The notes below the pieces were generated by a model. It was not told where the DNA came from. It did not search any database and worked only from the letters and a program-made list of their open reading frames with translations. A program made the position numbers and the translations under genes. Shown piece by piece: positions 1 to 10,749 of a DNA stretch of 64,000 nt. Origin of the DNA: Xenopus tropicalis (Eukaryota > Chordata > Amphibia > Anura > Pipidae); NCBI RefSeq assembly GCF_000004195.4, contig NC_030683.2:81918910-81982909 (forward strand), written 5' to 3'. Position 1 is the first letter of the stretch, and the number at the start of each line of letters is the position of its first letter.

Positions 1-37
1 ATACTATTAACCTCTGAACAACAGGATTGGCAGGCAT

Positions 38-480
38 TTAAAGGAGAAAGAAAGGTTAAAACTAAGTAAGCTTTATTAGAAAGGTCTATGTAAATACAGC
101 CATAAGCACTCAGAGAAACACTGCACTGAGTTCTCTGTCAAAAGATTTCTTGTCTCTGTTTTCCTCTGCCAGAGACACACAGGTTTCTCCTGCTCCCCCC
201 TCCCCCAAGAATGCCAAGAACTCACTCCCCCCCCTTAGGAATGTGGATCTGAGCCAATCAGCAGGAAGCTTCCTCATAGTCTTACTAACTGAGCATGTAC
301 AACGGTCTTGCTCTTTGTGAAGGAGTGAGGCATTACACAGTTCAGCGTTTTTTCTTCCTGTTTGGCTTTTGATCATCTGAACAGGAGAAATATGGGGAGA
401 CTTAAGGACACTATTGAGAGAACTGAAGGTATGCCTGCAGCGTGAGATTAACTCTTTATTAGCCTTTCCTTCTCCTTTAA
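38..480. mobile_element. T2-type MITE, subfamily A
   Basis: It starts TTAAAGGAGAAAGAAAGG and ends CCTTTCCTTCTCCTTTAA. The inverted ends and TTAA site fit the Xenopus T2 family. Close copies lie at 24110-24571 and 56789-57635. The small open frames here are repeat sequence, not genes. Confidence 0.75.
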
Positions 481-1536
481 AGATTTCAAAGAGGCTGTTC
501 ACTTATTACACTTTTTGTGGACAGTTTACAGGTACTTTAAGCCTTTTTTCTTGCTGCTGCTTACATTTGGAATGCCAGCTCCTCAGAATTTCTCAGTAGG
601 GAATGTTCCCTCAGTTTCTTCAGAAATACATGCAAATTCTTGTAGCACTTGCATAGCACCTTGCCAAGTTCTGGCACTTATAATGCAGTGAAAAAAACTA
701 CAGCACTTACTATCTTCCTATTTGAGTCTGTCACTTACCCATCCACTATTCAGGTATACAGTTGTGAAAATATTACACACTGGCTGAGAGTTTTAACATA
801 TAAGGCATATAGACATATAACTGTGGTAGTCTTACAGAATACACATACTACAGGTGTAAAGTTAAGCATATATTAGCTGCCAATGTAAAGCTAGACACAT
901 AAATGTGACGGTAACACATACTGACTGCCAGAATAAACCTAGGTTTATAACTGTACAATTAATTTATACTGGTTTTATGCTGGATATATAACTATGTCAT
1001 TAGTGTATATTTGATGAAAATACAAAGCTAGGCTTATAATGTTGATATAATTATGAACAGGTAGTCAGTTTAACTTACATGCATATATAATTGTGGCATA
1101 ACTACATACTGTAAAGCTGAACATTTTACTTGTGGTATTATGGCACACTATTATCCATGTAAATCAGTGAGAAACATGTTGCTCACTAACTTCTTGGATG
1201 TTGATTTCAGTGTCCCCAAAGCAGTTAGTTACTTTTGAATTCCTGACTTGGTGACAAGTTTTTGTTGAATAAAAACAGGATTCACTGCCAAATAATGCCT
1301 CCTGTAAGCTGATAGTGTGCATAGAGGCTGCCTAATAGCCAATCTTAGCCCTTATTTGGCACCTTCATTAACTTTTATCATGCTGTGTTGCTCTTTAAGT
1401 CTTTTTACATTTGACTGTGGTTCACGAGTAAGAAAGGATGGGGATCTCTAAAATAAATGCTGGATAAGAAGTTGACTCAGTTGTAAGCAGAACTTACAGT
1501 GGGAAACTAGGCTCCTAAGATATAAATTCAGCCCTG
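481..1536. other. CEP164 intron, no gene; degenerate tandem motif and old repeat
   Basis: AT-rich. Between about 740 and 1130 variants of GTAAAGCTAGNCATATAA recur loosely. About 1170-1430 matches an interspersed repeat also seen at 13960-14235 and 28041-28305. No exon was recognised. Confidence 0.5.
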
Positions 1537-1953
1537 TTAAAGGGACAGTAACACCAAAAAATGAAAGTGTATAAAAGTAATTACTATGTAATGCTGCCCT
1601 GCACTGGTACAACTGGTGTGTTTTCCTTAGAAAGACTACTATAGTTTATATAAGTAAGCTGCTGTGTAGCCACGGGGGCAGCCATTTACAGGAGAAAAGG
1701 CTTACTTAGCAGATAACAGATAAAACCCCATTATATTCTACAAAGCTTATCTGTTATCTGCTATGTGCCTGTGCCTTTTCTCCTTTTTCCCAGCTTCAAT
1801 GGCTTCCCCCTGTGTTGACATAGCAGCTCATTTATATAAACTATAGTAGCGTTTCTGTTGCAAACTTACCAGTTTTACCAGCGCAGGGCAACTGTACATT
1901 ATATTTTAATTACTTTAAAACACTTTTATTTTTTGGTGTTACTGTTCCTTTAA
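1537..1953. mobile_element. T2-type MITE, subfamily B (AACAGTAACACC ends)
   Basis: TTAAAGGGACAGTAACACC at the left and GGTGTTACTGTTCCTTTAA at the right, 417 bp. An inner palindrome surrounds TAGCAGATAACAGATAAA. Other copies: 16018-16458, 38655-39058, 51589-52012, 57141-57560; partial ones at 10937-11080 and 21115-21260. Confidence 0.8.
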
Positions 1954-2916
1954 GTCACCTATAAAGAACAGGATCCCAGTGGCATACCTGAAACTGCAAA
2001 TTGCAATACTGTGGGCTAATATACCAAAAGCCGTGCAGCACTACTAGCAGAATTTGTCACTTTATGTCAAGCCATGCAGTAAATTTTTTTGTCATTGAGC
2101 CCTATTTATGAAGCAGCTTCTCTACGACTATACATATTCTGCAATGGACCAAATAATCATACATCACTGACAATTTAATTTAAGTTGCATCCTGTTTAAA
2201 TGATAAATGAGTCCTTGTTGCTTTGCTACTAAAGTGTACGTATTATTCTCTTTCTTATAATACAATTACCTTTCCAACCCTCATCAAAGGGATATAAACT
2301 CTGAAACACACATTATTAATATACTAAAAGGATTTGTAGCTACTTGATGTAAGCTGCATGTTTTTCTTCCCTTACAAAATCAATATTTCCTTTTACTTGT
2401 CCTTTCTCAGATCAATGACACTTCAAGTACAGTAAGCATCTCTCTTCCAAGTACTCAGTACACAAATAAATGATATGCTGGCAAGTTTCAAATAAAGGCT
2501 AACTGGTGGGGGCACAGCCAAGTGCCCAGAAGGTCAGCGAGCTGTCTGTTCATGTAGCAAAACATAAATGAGCTTGAAAGTCCCTTGTAATGCTAACAGC
2601 CATGATCACTAAAATGACAGCAATAAGAAGTTCAACTGTACAAGAAATCATCAGTTCCAGTAATGGATTCTTCTATTTTTGACACTCCCTACAGTAAAGC
2701 TCTTCTGTTGAGCATGATTGCAGTAAAGTTTCAAATATGTGAACACTTTCCTGATTATTTACTTAGATGGTTAGATTATATCAAACTGCCAGTTCCCAGA
2801 AGCTGGTGAAAATGTATTTCATTTATATACAGATTCCCCAGGAACTTCACTAAACCACATGCTTCATTTTTTACAATATTTCCTTTTAGTGACAACCACA
2901 AGCTAGAATCACTCAC
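1954..2916. other. CEP164 intron, nothing recognised
   Basis: AT-rich intron sequence downstream of CEP164 coding exon 3. No exon, RNA gene or clear repeat was found. Confidence 0.5.
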
Positions 2917-3124
2917 TGGGGTTGGCTTTGGCAGGTCCTTTGCTTTCTTATCTTTCTTTTTCTCTTTTTTCTTCTTTTTTTCCTTTTTCTTGCCCCCACC
3001 TTGCATGAGGAGCTTTTCCCGTTCTTGTATCACAAGCTCACGATAATGTTCATCATTTGGGTGTTCCCAAGTGGACTGACCAGTTGCGAAGTTAAAGTAA
3101 TATATATCTCCTGTAACGTCTTGG
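2917..3124 (-). CDS. cep164: CEP164 coding exon 3 (WW domain and Lys-rich tract)
   Basis: The exon starts after TTCTCAG and ends CCA/GTGAGT. Its 208 bp complete the Cys codon and encode [36 protein letters not shown] and a run rich in Lys and Glu. W84 and P87 are the second signature residues of the WW domain. In human CEP164 this region binds TTBK2; the same role here is inferred. Confidence 0.94.
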
Positions 3125-6100
3125 CTGAGAAGACAAAAACAATATAAAAGTGAATGCATATGAAATATGATGAGAAAAATAAAAAAAGAGTTAAGGGGTT
3201 TACATGTGATAGAGGAAAGATGAACAGGCAGGACGTATGAGTAAGAAACAGGACAAAGGCACATTGTAAAAGGAAATAAAAGGCAAGGAGATAGACAAAT
3301 GCAAAGAATGAGGAAAGTGTATGGAAAGAAATCAGTGAGGCAACACTGGATGAAAGGGGAGTGAATTTAGGAATTTTGTCATTATGTGTTGGGCTTAAAT
3401 ACTCAAAGTAAACCTCAAGCACTATTGCTGTTATGACAGAGGTTACACTAATCCACTGCTACTTAACCATGGAACCGTAGCATACTTTAAACCTTTTGTA
3501 TATGTTGTAGAATGATGTGGTTTGCAGTCTAGTCACATCTGAATGTTAAAGGGATAATGTCGTGATTTTTATGATATACTTTTTTTTTTAGTTGTAATAT
3601 TAGGTGTAGGCAGCCATCTCGGTGCATTGTACCTGATTCTGAGCTTTCAGAAGCAGCCAGCGCTACACCTATTGTTTCTCCTACTCCCATGTAACTGGAG
3701 GAGTCGCAAGCCGGACTTGGATTTCTTATTATTGAGTGCTATTCTGATATACACACACCAAAAGGATTATTAGGAACACCATACTAATACGGTGTTTCAA
3801 CTTCAGAACTGCCTTATTCTACGTGGCATTGATTCAACAAGGTGCTGAAAGCATTCTTTAGAAATGTTGGCCCATATTGATAGGATAGCATCTTGCAGTT
3901 GATGGAGATTTGTGGGATGCACATCCAGGGCACGAAGCTCCCGTTCCACCACATCCCAAAGATGCTCTATTGGGTTGAGATCTGGTGACTGTGGGGGCCA
4001 TTTTAGTACAGTGAACTCATTGTCATGTTCAAGAAACCAATTTGAAATGATTCGAGCTTTGTGACATGGCACATTATCCTGCTGGAAGTAGCCATCAGAG
4101 GATGGGTACATAGTGGACATAAAGGTATGGACATGGTCCGAAACAATGCTCAGGTAGGCCGTGGCATTTAAATGATGCCCAATTGGCAGTGAGGGGCCTA
4201 AAGTGTGCCAAGAAAACATCCCCCGCACCATTACACCACCACCACCAGCCTGCACAGTGGTAACAAGGCATGATGGATCCATGTTCTCATTCTGTTTACG
4301 CCAAATTCTGACTCTACCATTTGAATGTCTCAACAGAAATCAAGACTCATCAGACCAGGCAACATTTTTCCAGTCTTCAACTGTCCAATTTTGGTGAGCT
4401 CGTGCAAATTGTAGCCTGTTTTTCCTATTTGTAGTGGAGATGAGTGGTACCCGGTGGGGTCTTCTGCTGTTGTAGCCCATCCGCCTCAAGGTTGTTCGTG
4501 TTGTGGCTTCACAAATGCTTTGCTGCATACCTCGGTTGAATCAGTCGGCCCATTCTCCTCTGACCTCTAGCATCAACAAGACATTTTCGCCCACAGGACT
4601 GCCGCATACTGGATGTTTTCCCCTTTTCACACCATACTTTGTAAACCCTAAAAATGGTTGTGCGTGAAAATCCCACTAACTGAGCAGATTGTGAAATACT
4701 CAGACCGGCCCGTCTGGCACCAACAACCATGTCACGCTCAAAAACACCTTTCTTTCCCATTCTGACATTCAGTTTGGAGTTCAGGAGATTGTCTTGACCA
4801 GGACCACACCTCTAAATGCACTGAAGCAACTGCCATGTGATTGGTTGATTAGATAATTGCATTAATGAGAAATTGAACAGGTGTTCCTAATAATCCTTTT
4901 GGTGAGTGTATACTGGGAACTGCTATCTTACTCCCTTCCCATTGTTCTGCAGATCGGCTGCTGGGAGGGGGGGTGATATCACTCCAACTTGCAGCTCAGC
5001 AGTAAAGTGTGACTGACGTTTATCAGAGCACAGTTCACATGGTTGCGGCGCCATGGGAAATTAAGAATATGCCTAGTCCCATGTGAAATTACAAAATTAA
5101 ATATAAAAAAATCTGTTTGTGTTTTTGAAAAACAGATTTCAATGCAGGATTCCGCTGGAGAAGCTCTAATAACTGATGTGTTTTTTAAAGAAAAAACATG
5201 TTTTCCCATGACAGTATTCCTTTAAGAAACAAGGCACTAAACCCATCATTTACATTGTAATGCTGGACTCTCTGGAATAATGTGCACAAACTGAGGTTCT
5301 GTTCTGGTGGATAATTCACACAGCCCTAACTATGTTATCTAATGAATGCTAGCCTGGGTTATAATCATTTCAAATCATGTGGCATAAATTGACTGCAATA
5401 TATTTCATGATTCAGATAGTTTCCTGTTTTTTATAGCAAGGTCAAAGAAACCAAATTATGTTTGTATGCAAGCATTTTATCTGTTCTTTGCTTCCTTTAT
5501 GCACCTAGGTTGGATATATTTGGAAATTTGCAAGAATCTTCAGCTAAACTGCCAAATGCTACATTCTGAACATACCAATCTGGCTTGTTTCTCTACACAT
5601 TTATCCAAGTCATCCACGTGTTTGCATAGGTTTACCCTTGGAACTCTGGTTTCCTCCCTTTAGATGGCCATACACGTAGCAATAAAATCTTACGAAACCT
5701 AGTTTCATACGATTTTCGGACCGTGTGTGGGCTCAGCATTATCGTCCCGATAATTTTTGTACCATGTCGAACTGTGACTGTGAAAACTTTGGTTCGGAAA
5801 TTGATAAAATCTGCGCATGTATTGTGTATGGAACAATTTTCTTGGGGGACCTACAATGAAAGTCCCTTTCGTACGATTGGTGTCTACCAACTATTTCACA
5901 GGATGCAACTATTTCACAATCAGAGCATCCTCCGATTGGTAGTTTTAGATTGTTTACTCTAAAAACATACAGGCAGATTAAAGGAAAACTATACCCCCAG
6001 AATACTTAACCAACAGATAGTTTGAATTATGTTAAGTGACCTATTAACCCTTTCACTGCCAGCCATTTTGGTCAAAGAGGAACTTGTATTGCCAGACAGT

Positions 6101-9100
6101 TTTTGAACATTTTGCATTGTTTCATTTTAGGGGCCTTTCCTTGGGGAGACTTTTAGTTTACCCAGGAAAACAATATATAATTTTTTTCAGGACAACCTAA
6201 GCTTTCAAAATATGGTAGAATTTTGGTGTAATTCTAATTCTGTAACAAGATATAGGCTTCTAAATAATTTTAAAAAAATCATATTTTCCATAATATAAAC
6301 ACATACCAGAAACAAAAATTATTTTATGCACAAAAATACAAATGATTTGGAAAGTCCCATGTCTCCTCAACGCGCCAATACCAAATATATATAGTTTTAT
6401 GGAGATTTCTCTTGTATAGGTCAAAAACTCCCAGCAGTACACTACCAAATTTTCAAAGCACTGCTAAAGAAAGCTGAATACTTTAGATTTCAAGGACAAA
6501 AATTCCACTAACAGAAGGCTTATCCCAGAAAATTACACATTTCTGGAAAGAACAGATTCTGGGGAATCCAGAGTAGGCACTATTGTCTGTCTACTCCAAA
6601 CTATCAAGTCGCAATGCTTTCCTAAAGTTATTGGTTTTTATTAAAATTTGTGAAATTTTTTTAAAAATTGCTTCAAAGCTTCCAGTCGATAGTATCTTAT
6701 ATGTTATAGGTCATAAAGTAACCAAAAAAAACACCCTAAATATGAACGCCCGGGGTCCACTGAACAGTTTGATGCCCAATATGTATAGGTTTACCTAAGT
6801 ATATGGCATGTAGGGGCCCCAATGTAAACATACCCCCATATGTACTGTCATTTCAGCTCCTGCAAAATCAACATTTACATCATTATATGTGGAATAAAGC
6901 TAGTATAAAGTATGCTCAACCCAGAAAGCCACATATTTATGAAAAGTACACATTCTCCCGAATCTAAAATGGATTTTGCAATTTGCCGCATTTATCTCAC
7001 ACAATTTCTTGCATACAAAGGCAAATCACCCCAAATAGAAACACCTAAAGTCTACTGAACAGTTTGTTGCCCAATATGCATAGATATATCAAAGTCTGCG
7101 GTATGTACTGACCCAAAAATGGGATTTCTCGCCTGCCAACTCAGCTTTTGCACACAGAGCCCCCTGTCAGCATATTATGTGCCGTGACCCCCCCTTACTA
7201 TACAGAGACCCCCAGAATACCATATATTTTTGAAAAGTACACATTCTGATTAATTCGAAATAGGTAAAGTTATGCTAAAAACAGATCGGGAATACTAATA
7301 CAGGGATAAAAATGCAATAAAACCACAAAAATTGTGCAAATTAGTGAAACAACAAAATAAGTCACATACCAGTGTAATTAGTGGTCAGAATATCCGATCC
7401 AATAGTCACGCTGTAAAAATAAACAGTTTTTATGGAAAAGAAACTAAAAACAAAGTGGTTAAAAAAAAAAGTGTTTGTGTATACATGTGTGTAAGTTGTG
7501 TAACAGCGTGTAACTATATGAGTGTATATAGGTGTATAGGTGTAGGTGTGCAAAATGAAAAACGAAAAAAAAACTGCAAAATTGTGTGCTGTATGTGTGT
7601 GTAAATGTATGTAAGTGTGTGTAAGTGGGTATAAATGCAAAATATTCACCCTTACCTGTCCTGAAGCTTGCCTGGTCCTCGGTGCTGCAGTCCTTGTCCT
7701 CCATGTGCAGGAAGTCAGTGGGCCAGCGCTGGGGGGGAAGCAGGAAGCGGGACCAAGCAGCAATCTCGTCTGCTGCTTGAGGGTCGGCCCTGCGACGATC
7801 GCATCGCAAGGACGACATGACATCCCCCCTGGCTCGTTGCCCACGGGGCTGTCATCGCTAAAAACTCTCTGCAGAAGTGCCATATGCCGCCTCTGCAGAG
7901 AGTATCTTTATCTGCCAAACAATGTACAGCGCACGTCGTTGGCAGATAAATCCATTTACTGCAACAACGTACGCCGTACATCGTTGGCAGTAAAAGTGTT
8001 AAAGAATCTTGCCAAACTGGAACATATATATATCAGTAAATGTTGCCCTTAATTCTTAAAATGGCAATTTTCTATTAAAGAGTACCCAATAGCATATACC
8101 ACTAAAAAGTAAATTTTTATGAAAAATTTTATTTAGATGAAGCATGGCTTTACATATGAGCTCATGTATGTAATATGTTTTTATAGAGACCTACATCGTG
8201 TGGGGGTATAGTTTCCCTTTAACTGGTTCCTGATAAAATTGACTATAGTATGTAATAGGGACTTCAGATAGCAACGCTGCGGCAAGGACTGAGGTAAAGC
8301 TATGGAAAGTGCCGAGGAACATGTCAGCACTATATATTTTATAACTAAATAATATTCAAAAGTCATCATTGAAAAAATGGACTGATTGGGGGCAACTATA
8401 AGTACAAAAAGCTTGACTGAAGAGGAAGTCTGGATTTTATTGAACTGTTTGCATACCTGATCCCTTGTGACAAAAATTTTAATCCAGTGCAAAAACAAGC
8501 TAGTACAAGCTAATGATTTTAAAATTAAAGACATAAAAATGTAATTATCAAACCATTCATATATAATAAAGTGTAAGTCATTGTCATTTATTTTTGTTTT
8601 ACACTCCCTCCAATACCCGCACCTCATATTTTCTTTGGTTCAATATGAAATCATTGTATCATCACTAAAATACTGACCATGGCTTCCAAGCTGCAGCTAA
8701 TGGTGCCACAATGCCCTCACGGGCTAACCACATTAGTTCAGGCTCTGAATCTGGGTCAATTCCAATCACTCTTGCGTATTCTTGAATTTCTGCAAACAGA
8801 ACATCACTAAAATTATATATAAATGGTAATAGCAGAAAAACAGAAAATGAGTGCTTGAGCATACCCTTGCTTCACCTCGGGGGAGCAAGTAAACGAAAAT
8901 TTATATATGGATGCAAACTGAATGTTTAAGGAAAAACACCCCATTACAGTTTTTGGATTGAGGAGGTTTGATGGGGTAAACTTCAAATTAGCTAGTTTGC
9001 TATTAAAAATTCTACTTATGTACTTATCCACTATCCCAGAAATCCAGCCTGCAATGTACCTTCTGTTACAGTAAATCATGTTAATGTGTGATTTTCGACA

Positions 9101-10198
9101 TGCAAGAAAGCTGCATGTGCATGTTTTACATGCAAATACAACCATAGAAGTAACATTTCCTCAAGTTATTAATTCCAGGTCTGTACTTTGCCCCTTGTAT
9201 TAGCACTAGATGCAAGTTGCAAGACGTTTCTATACTCAAGAACATTTGTGCATGCACTTATTTATGGGTCCTCTTCAGATTTCCTGTGGCAAACCACAGG
9301 TTATCTTAAGACCTCCAAAACATTTTTATTGTCATTAGCCTCATGTACAATCACAGTGCAAAGAACAAAGTACAAATTTAGGAAGTGATACCCACAGGGC
9401 AGCATTTTTTACAGAACTGAAGCATAATTGCCAGCACATACTACACTACTTCCACTGCAACTTGGGTGCAATGCATCAATAAGGACACACATTAGTGTCC
9501 ATTTTTGTAAATCACACACACAAGTTGCAGTGTACATTATTTCCCTATTAAATTCTGTGCTAGTCACTACTGGCATGCTATGTTAAAAATGGCATAAGTG
9601 TCTGAAGTCATAAGTCTTAAAGTACTGGGAGGTGAAAAGTCCAGGGTCCCTTGCGCAAATGTGTGTACTTGTGCATAATTCATCAGGGCAGGTTGAAGGA
9701 AGGAACTGGGGCTCACTACAAGTTTAAATAGGACTCTATAGACACAAGTACCTTTATGTATAGCGTCAATATGTGCTCAGTTATACATCCACTTGTGTGT
9801 ATGTTGTACTTGTGACTGTAAATAAGGCCTAATTACATCGTTATAATCCAGCCAATCTGGCAATATGTTGGCCAAAATGTGCATTAAATAAGAGGGGTTG
9901 GATTGCACCACAGTAGACTACAGTGGTATCATGAGATAAAACAGGAGGAAAACTCTTCATATGAATCTGACCTTCTCTTTTATAAAATATGACTGTAGGA
10001 AAACATAGCACAATATCAAAACTCAAAAGAATAATCAAATATTGTAGTAACCAACTATTGTATTTGTGGTAGCCTAGTGGCAATGCGAAATCAACTAAGG
10101 GAAATATACCCACCATTCTCCTGAGGAATGTAATTCTCATCATAATCTTCCTCTAAAATCAGCTGGTCTCCAATACGGATTGCAGAAGTGGCCATCAT
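2917..10198 (-). CDS. cep164: CEP164, centrosomal protein of 164 kDa (5' part of gene, first three coding exons)
   Basis: CEP164 is a distal-appendage protein of the mother centriole. It is needed for membrane docking of the basal body and recruits TTBK2 to start ciliogenesis. Three exons (10114-10198, 8678-8789, 2917-3124) join in one frame. They read [20 protein letters not shown], then an [13 protein letters not shown] block, [14 protein letters not shown] and the WW core [17 protein letters not shown]. This closely follows the vertebrate CEP164 N-terminus. The WW tryptophans are W62 and W84, with P87 (numbered from the second Met). A lysine-rich tract occupies about residues 110-127. The rest of the protein (over 1000 residues in the family) lies beyond position 1. 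The gene is head-to-head with BACE1, as in human. Identity is firm; the upstream splice choice and the first of two adjacent ATGs are less certain. Confidence 0.93.
3752..4908 (-). mobile_element. Tc1/mariner transposon (decayed)
   Basis: The terminal inverted repeats CACACACCAAAAGGATTATT and its partner CCTTTTGGTGAGTG are flanked by TA on each side (3750-3751, 4909-4910). The 1157 bp carry a broken Tc1-type transposase on the minus strand. Confidence 0.88.
3803..4760 (-). pseudogene. Tc1-type DDE transposase pseudogene
   Basis: Three open pieces. The N-terminal piece (4760 to about 4520) has a helix-turn-helix-like [20 protein letters not shown]. The middle piece (about 4528-4340) has [16 protein letters not shown] with the first catalytic Asp. 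The C-terminal piece (4339-3803) has [12 protein letters not shown] (second Asp) and [12 protein letters not shown] (Glu). A frameshift near 4510-4530 separates the first two pieces. The last two share a frame and are split by one TGA at 4340-4342, where the family commonly has Arg (CGA), consistent with CpG decay. It is inactive as read. Confidence 0.88.
5978..8222. mobile_element. T2-ended element (TATACCCCC ends) hosting a piggyBac-like insertion
   Basis: Left TTAAAGGAAAACTATACCCCC-type end and right GGGGGTATAGTTTCCCTTTAA-type end, both with TTAA. Only about 290 bp of host sequence remains once the nested element (6048-7998) is removed. Confidence 0.7.
6048..7998. mobile_element. piggyBac-like non-autonomous element, 1.95 kb
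   Basis: It is flanked by TTAA at 6044-6047 and 7999-8002. Ends are CCCTTTCACTGCCA and TGGCAGTAAAAGTG. The right end has three back-to-back palindromes (7864-7903, 7907-7950, 7955-7994), the last two with GGCAGATAAA and GGCAGTAAA arms, like the subterminal repeats of Xenopus piggyBac-like elements. The interior (about 6470-7270) holds about three diverged copies of a 350-400 bp unit marked by AAAGTACACATTCT and ACTGAACAGTTTG. No transposase frame survives. Confidence 0.7.
8678..8789 (-). CDS. cep164: CEP164 coding exon 2 (conserved N-terminal block and first WW tryptophan)
   Basis: The acceptor is TTTGCAG and the donor ATG/GTCAGT. The 112 bp encode [20 protein letters not shown], then [16 protein letters not shown], and end with two bases of a Cys codon. 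W62 of AWKPC is the first WW-domain tryptophan, so the WW domain is split between this exon and the next. Confidence 0.93.
8790..10113. other. CEP164 intron, nothing recognised
   Basis: 1.3 kb between coding exons 1 and 2. No repeat with clear ends and no additional exon were seen. Confidence 0.5.
10114..10198 (-). CDS. cep164: CEP164 coding exon 1 (start codon exon)
   Basis: It starts with two consecutive ATGs (10198 and 10195). The second matches the family start (MA...RIGDQL). The exon ends AATG followed by GTGGGT, leaving one base that completes Glu with the next exon. The joined product is YIPQENEIQEYA, the same length as human in this stretch. Its 5' end probably lies at an AG acceptor just above 10244, so about 46 bases of 5' UTR precede the ATG. 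Confidence 0.88.
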
Positions 10199-10402
10199 AT
10201 CCAGGTTTTAACAAACAGGTTAATAGAGGTATAAGAAACAAAACCTACAAGATAGTTAGAGATTTACATTTGCCAAAAATATACATAAAATGTTTATACT
10301 AATATTTGAAATTCACACTTGTGAAGACAGAAATGTGTCTTCAGTTTTTACTGTACATTTCTGCCTTACTTTCTGACTAGAGACACCTTGGATTTGCTTC
10401 TT

Positions 10403-10749
10403 TTTTGCCTAATAAAGGAAAACTTAATTCTGAGCAACTCTGCAATATACATTCATTACATATCTGTAATGTTTTTTAGTTATTTGTATATATAACTGCT
10501 ATTAAAAGCAGTGTCTGCCTGTCCTTTCTATTCTCTGCCCTGGTAACACAAGCCAGCAGAGTGACAAACCTGCCTTGTAGGAGGAGCCTGGCACTTGCAA
10601 CACTGTTTAAAAAGTAACAAACCAGGAGTTCAGCATATGTTGTTTTTATAGCAATTACATTTACAAATAACTTTTAAAGCACTAATAATTTTTTATTAAA
10701 TTGATTATGGAAAGTTGCTTAGAATTATGTTTTCTTTTATTAGGCAAAA
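10403..10749. mobile_element. MITE with TTTGCCTAATAAAGG inverted ends
   Basis: Left GCCTAATAAAGGAAAACTTA and right TTTTCTTTTATTAGGC are inverted over about 35 bp, with GAGCAACT matching AGTTGCTT next to them. It lies in the first CEP164 intron. Confidence 0.6.

Larger units (their letters stand above)
3546..5225. mobile_element. T2-ended MITE split by a Tc1/mariner insertion
   Basis: The left end TTAAAGGGATAATGTCGTGA and right end CATGACAGTATTCCTTTAA are imperfect inverted repeats. A Tc1-type element (3752-4908) sits inside at a TA dinucleotide, so the T2-type element is older. Confidence 0.65.

Noticed and set aside
110..502. 130-codon frame at the left edge, partly repeated at 24366-24587 and 56981-57208
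   Set aside because: The similarity is due to shared T2 subfamily A MITE sequence.
2940..3000. Lys-rich tract of CEP164 as a simple-repeat artefact
   Set aside because: A similar Lys/Glu-rich run follows the WW domain in the vertebrate family and the frame is conserved, so it is kept as coding.
3030..3422. 130-codon minus-strand frame over CEP164 coding exon 3
   Set aside because: It is a different frame from the conserved WW-domain reading and runs into the intron.
7362..7883. 173-codon minus-strand frame and its 119-codon neighbour
   Set aside because: Both lie inside the piggyBac-like element and include a low-complexity THT/TYT-rich stretch from a GT/AC repeat. No protein family was recognised.
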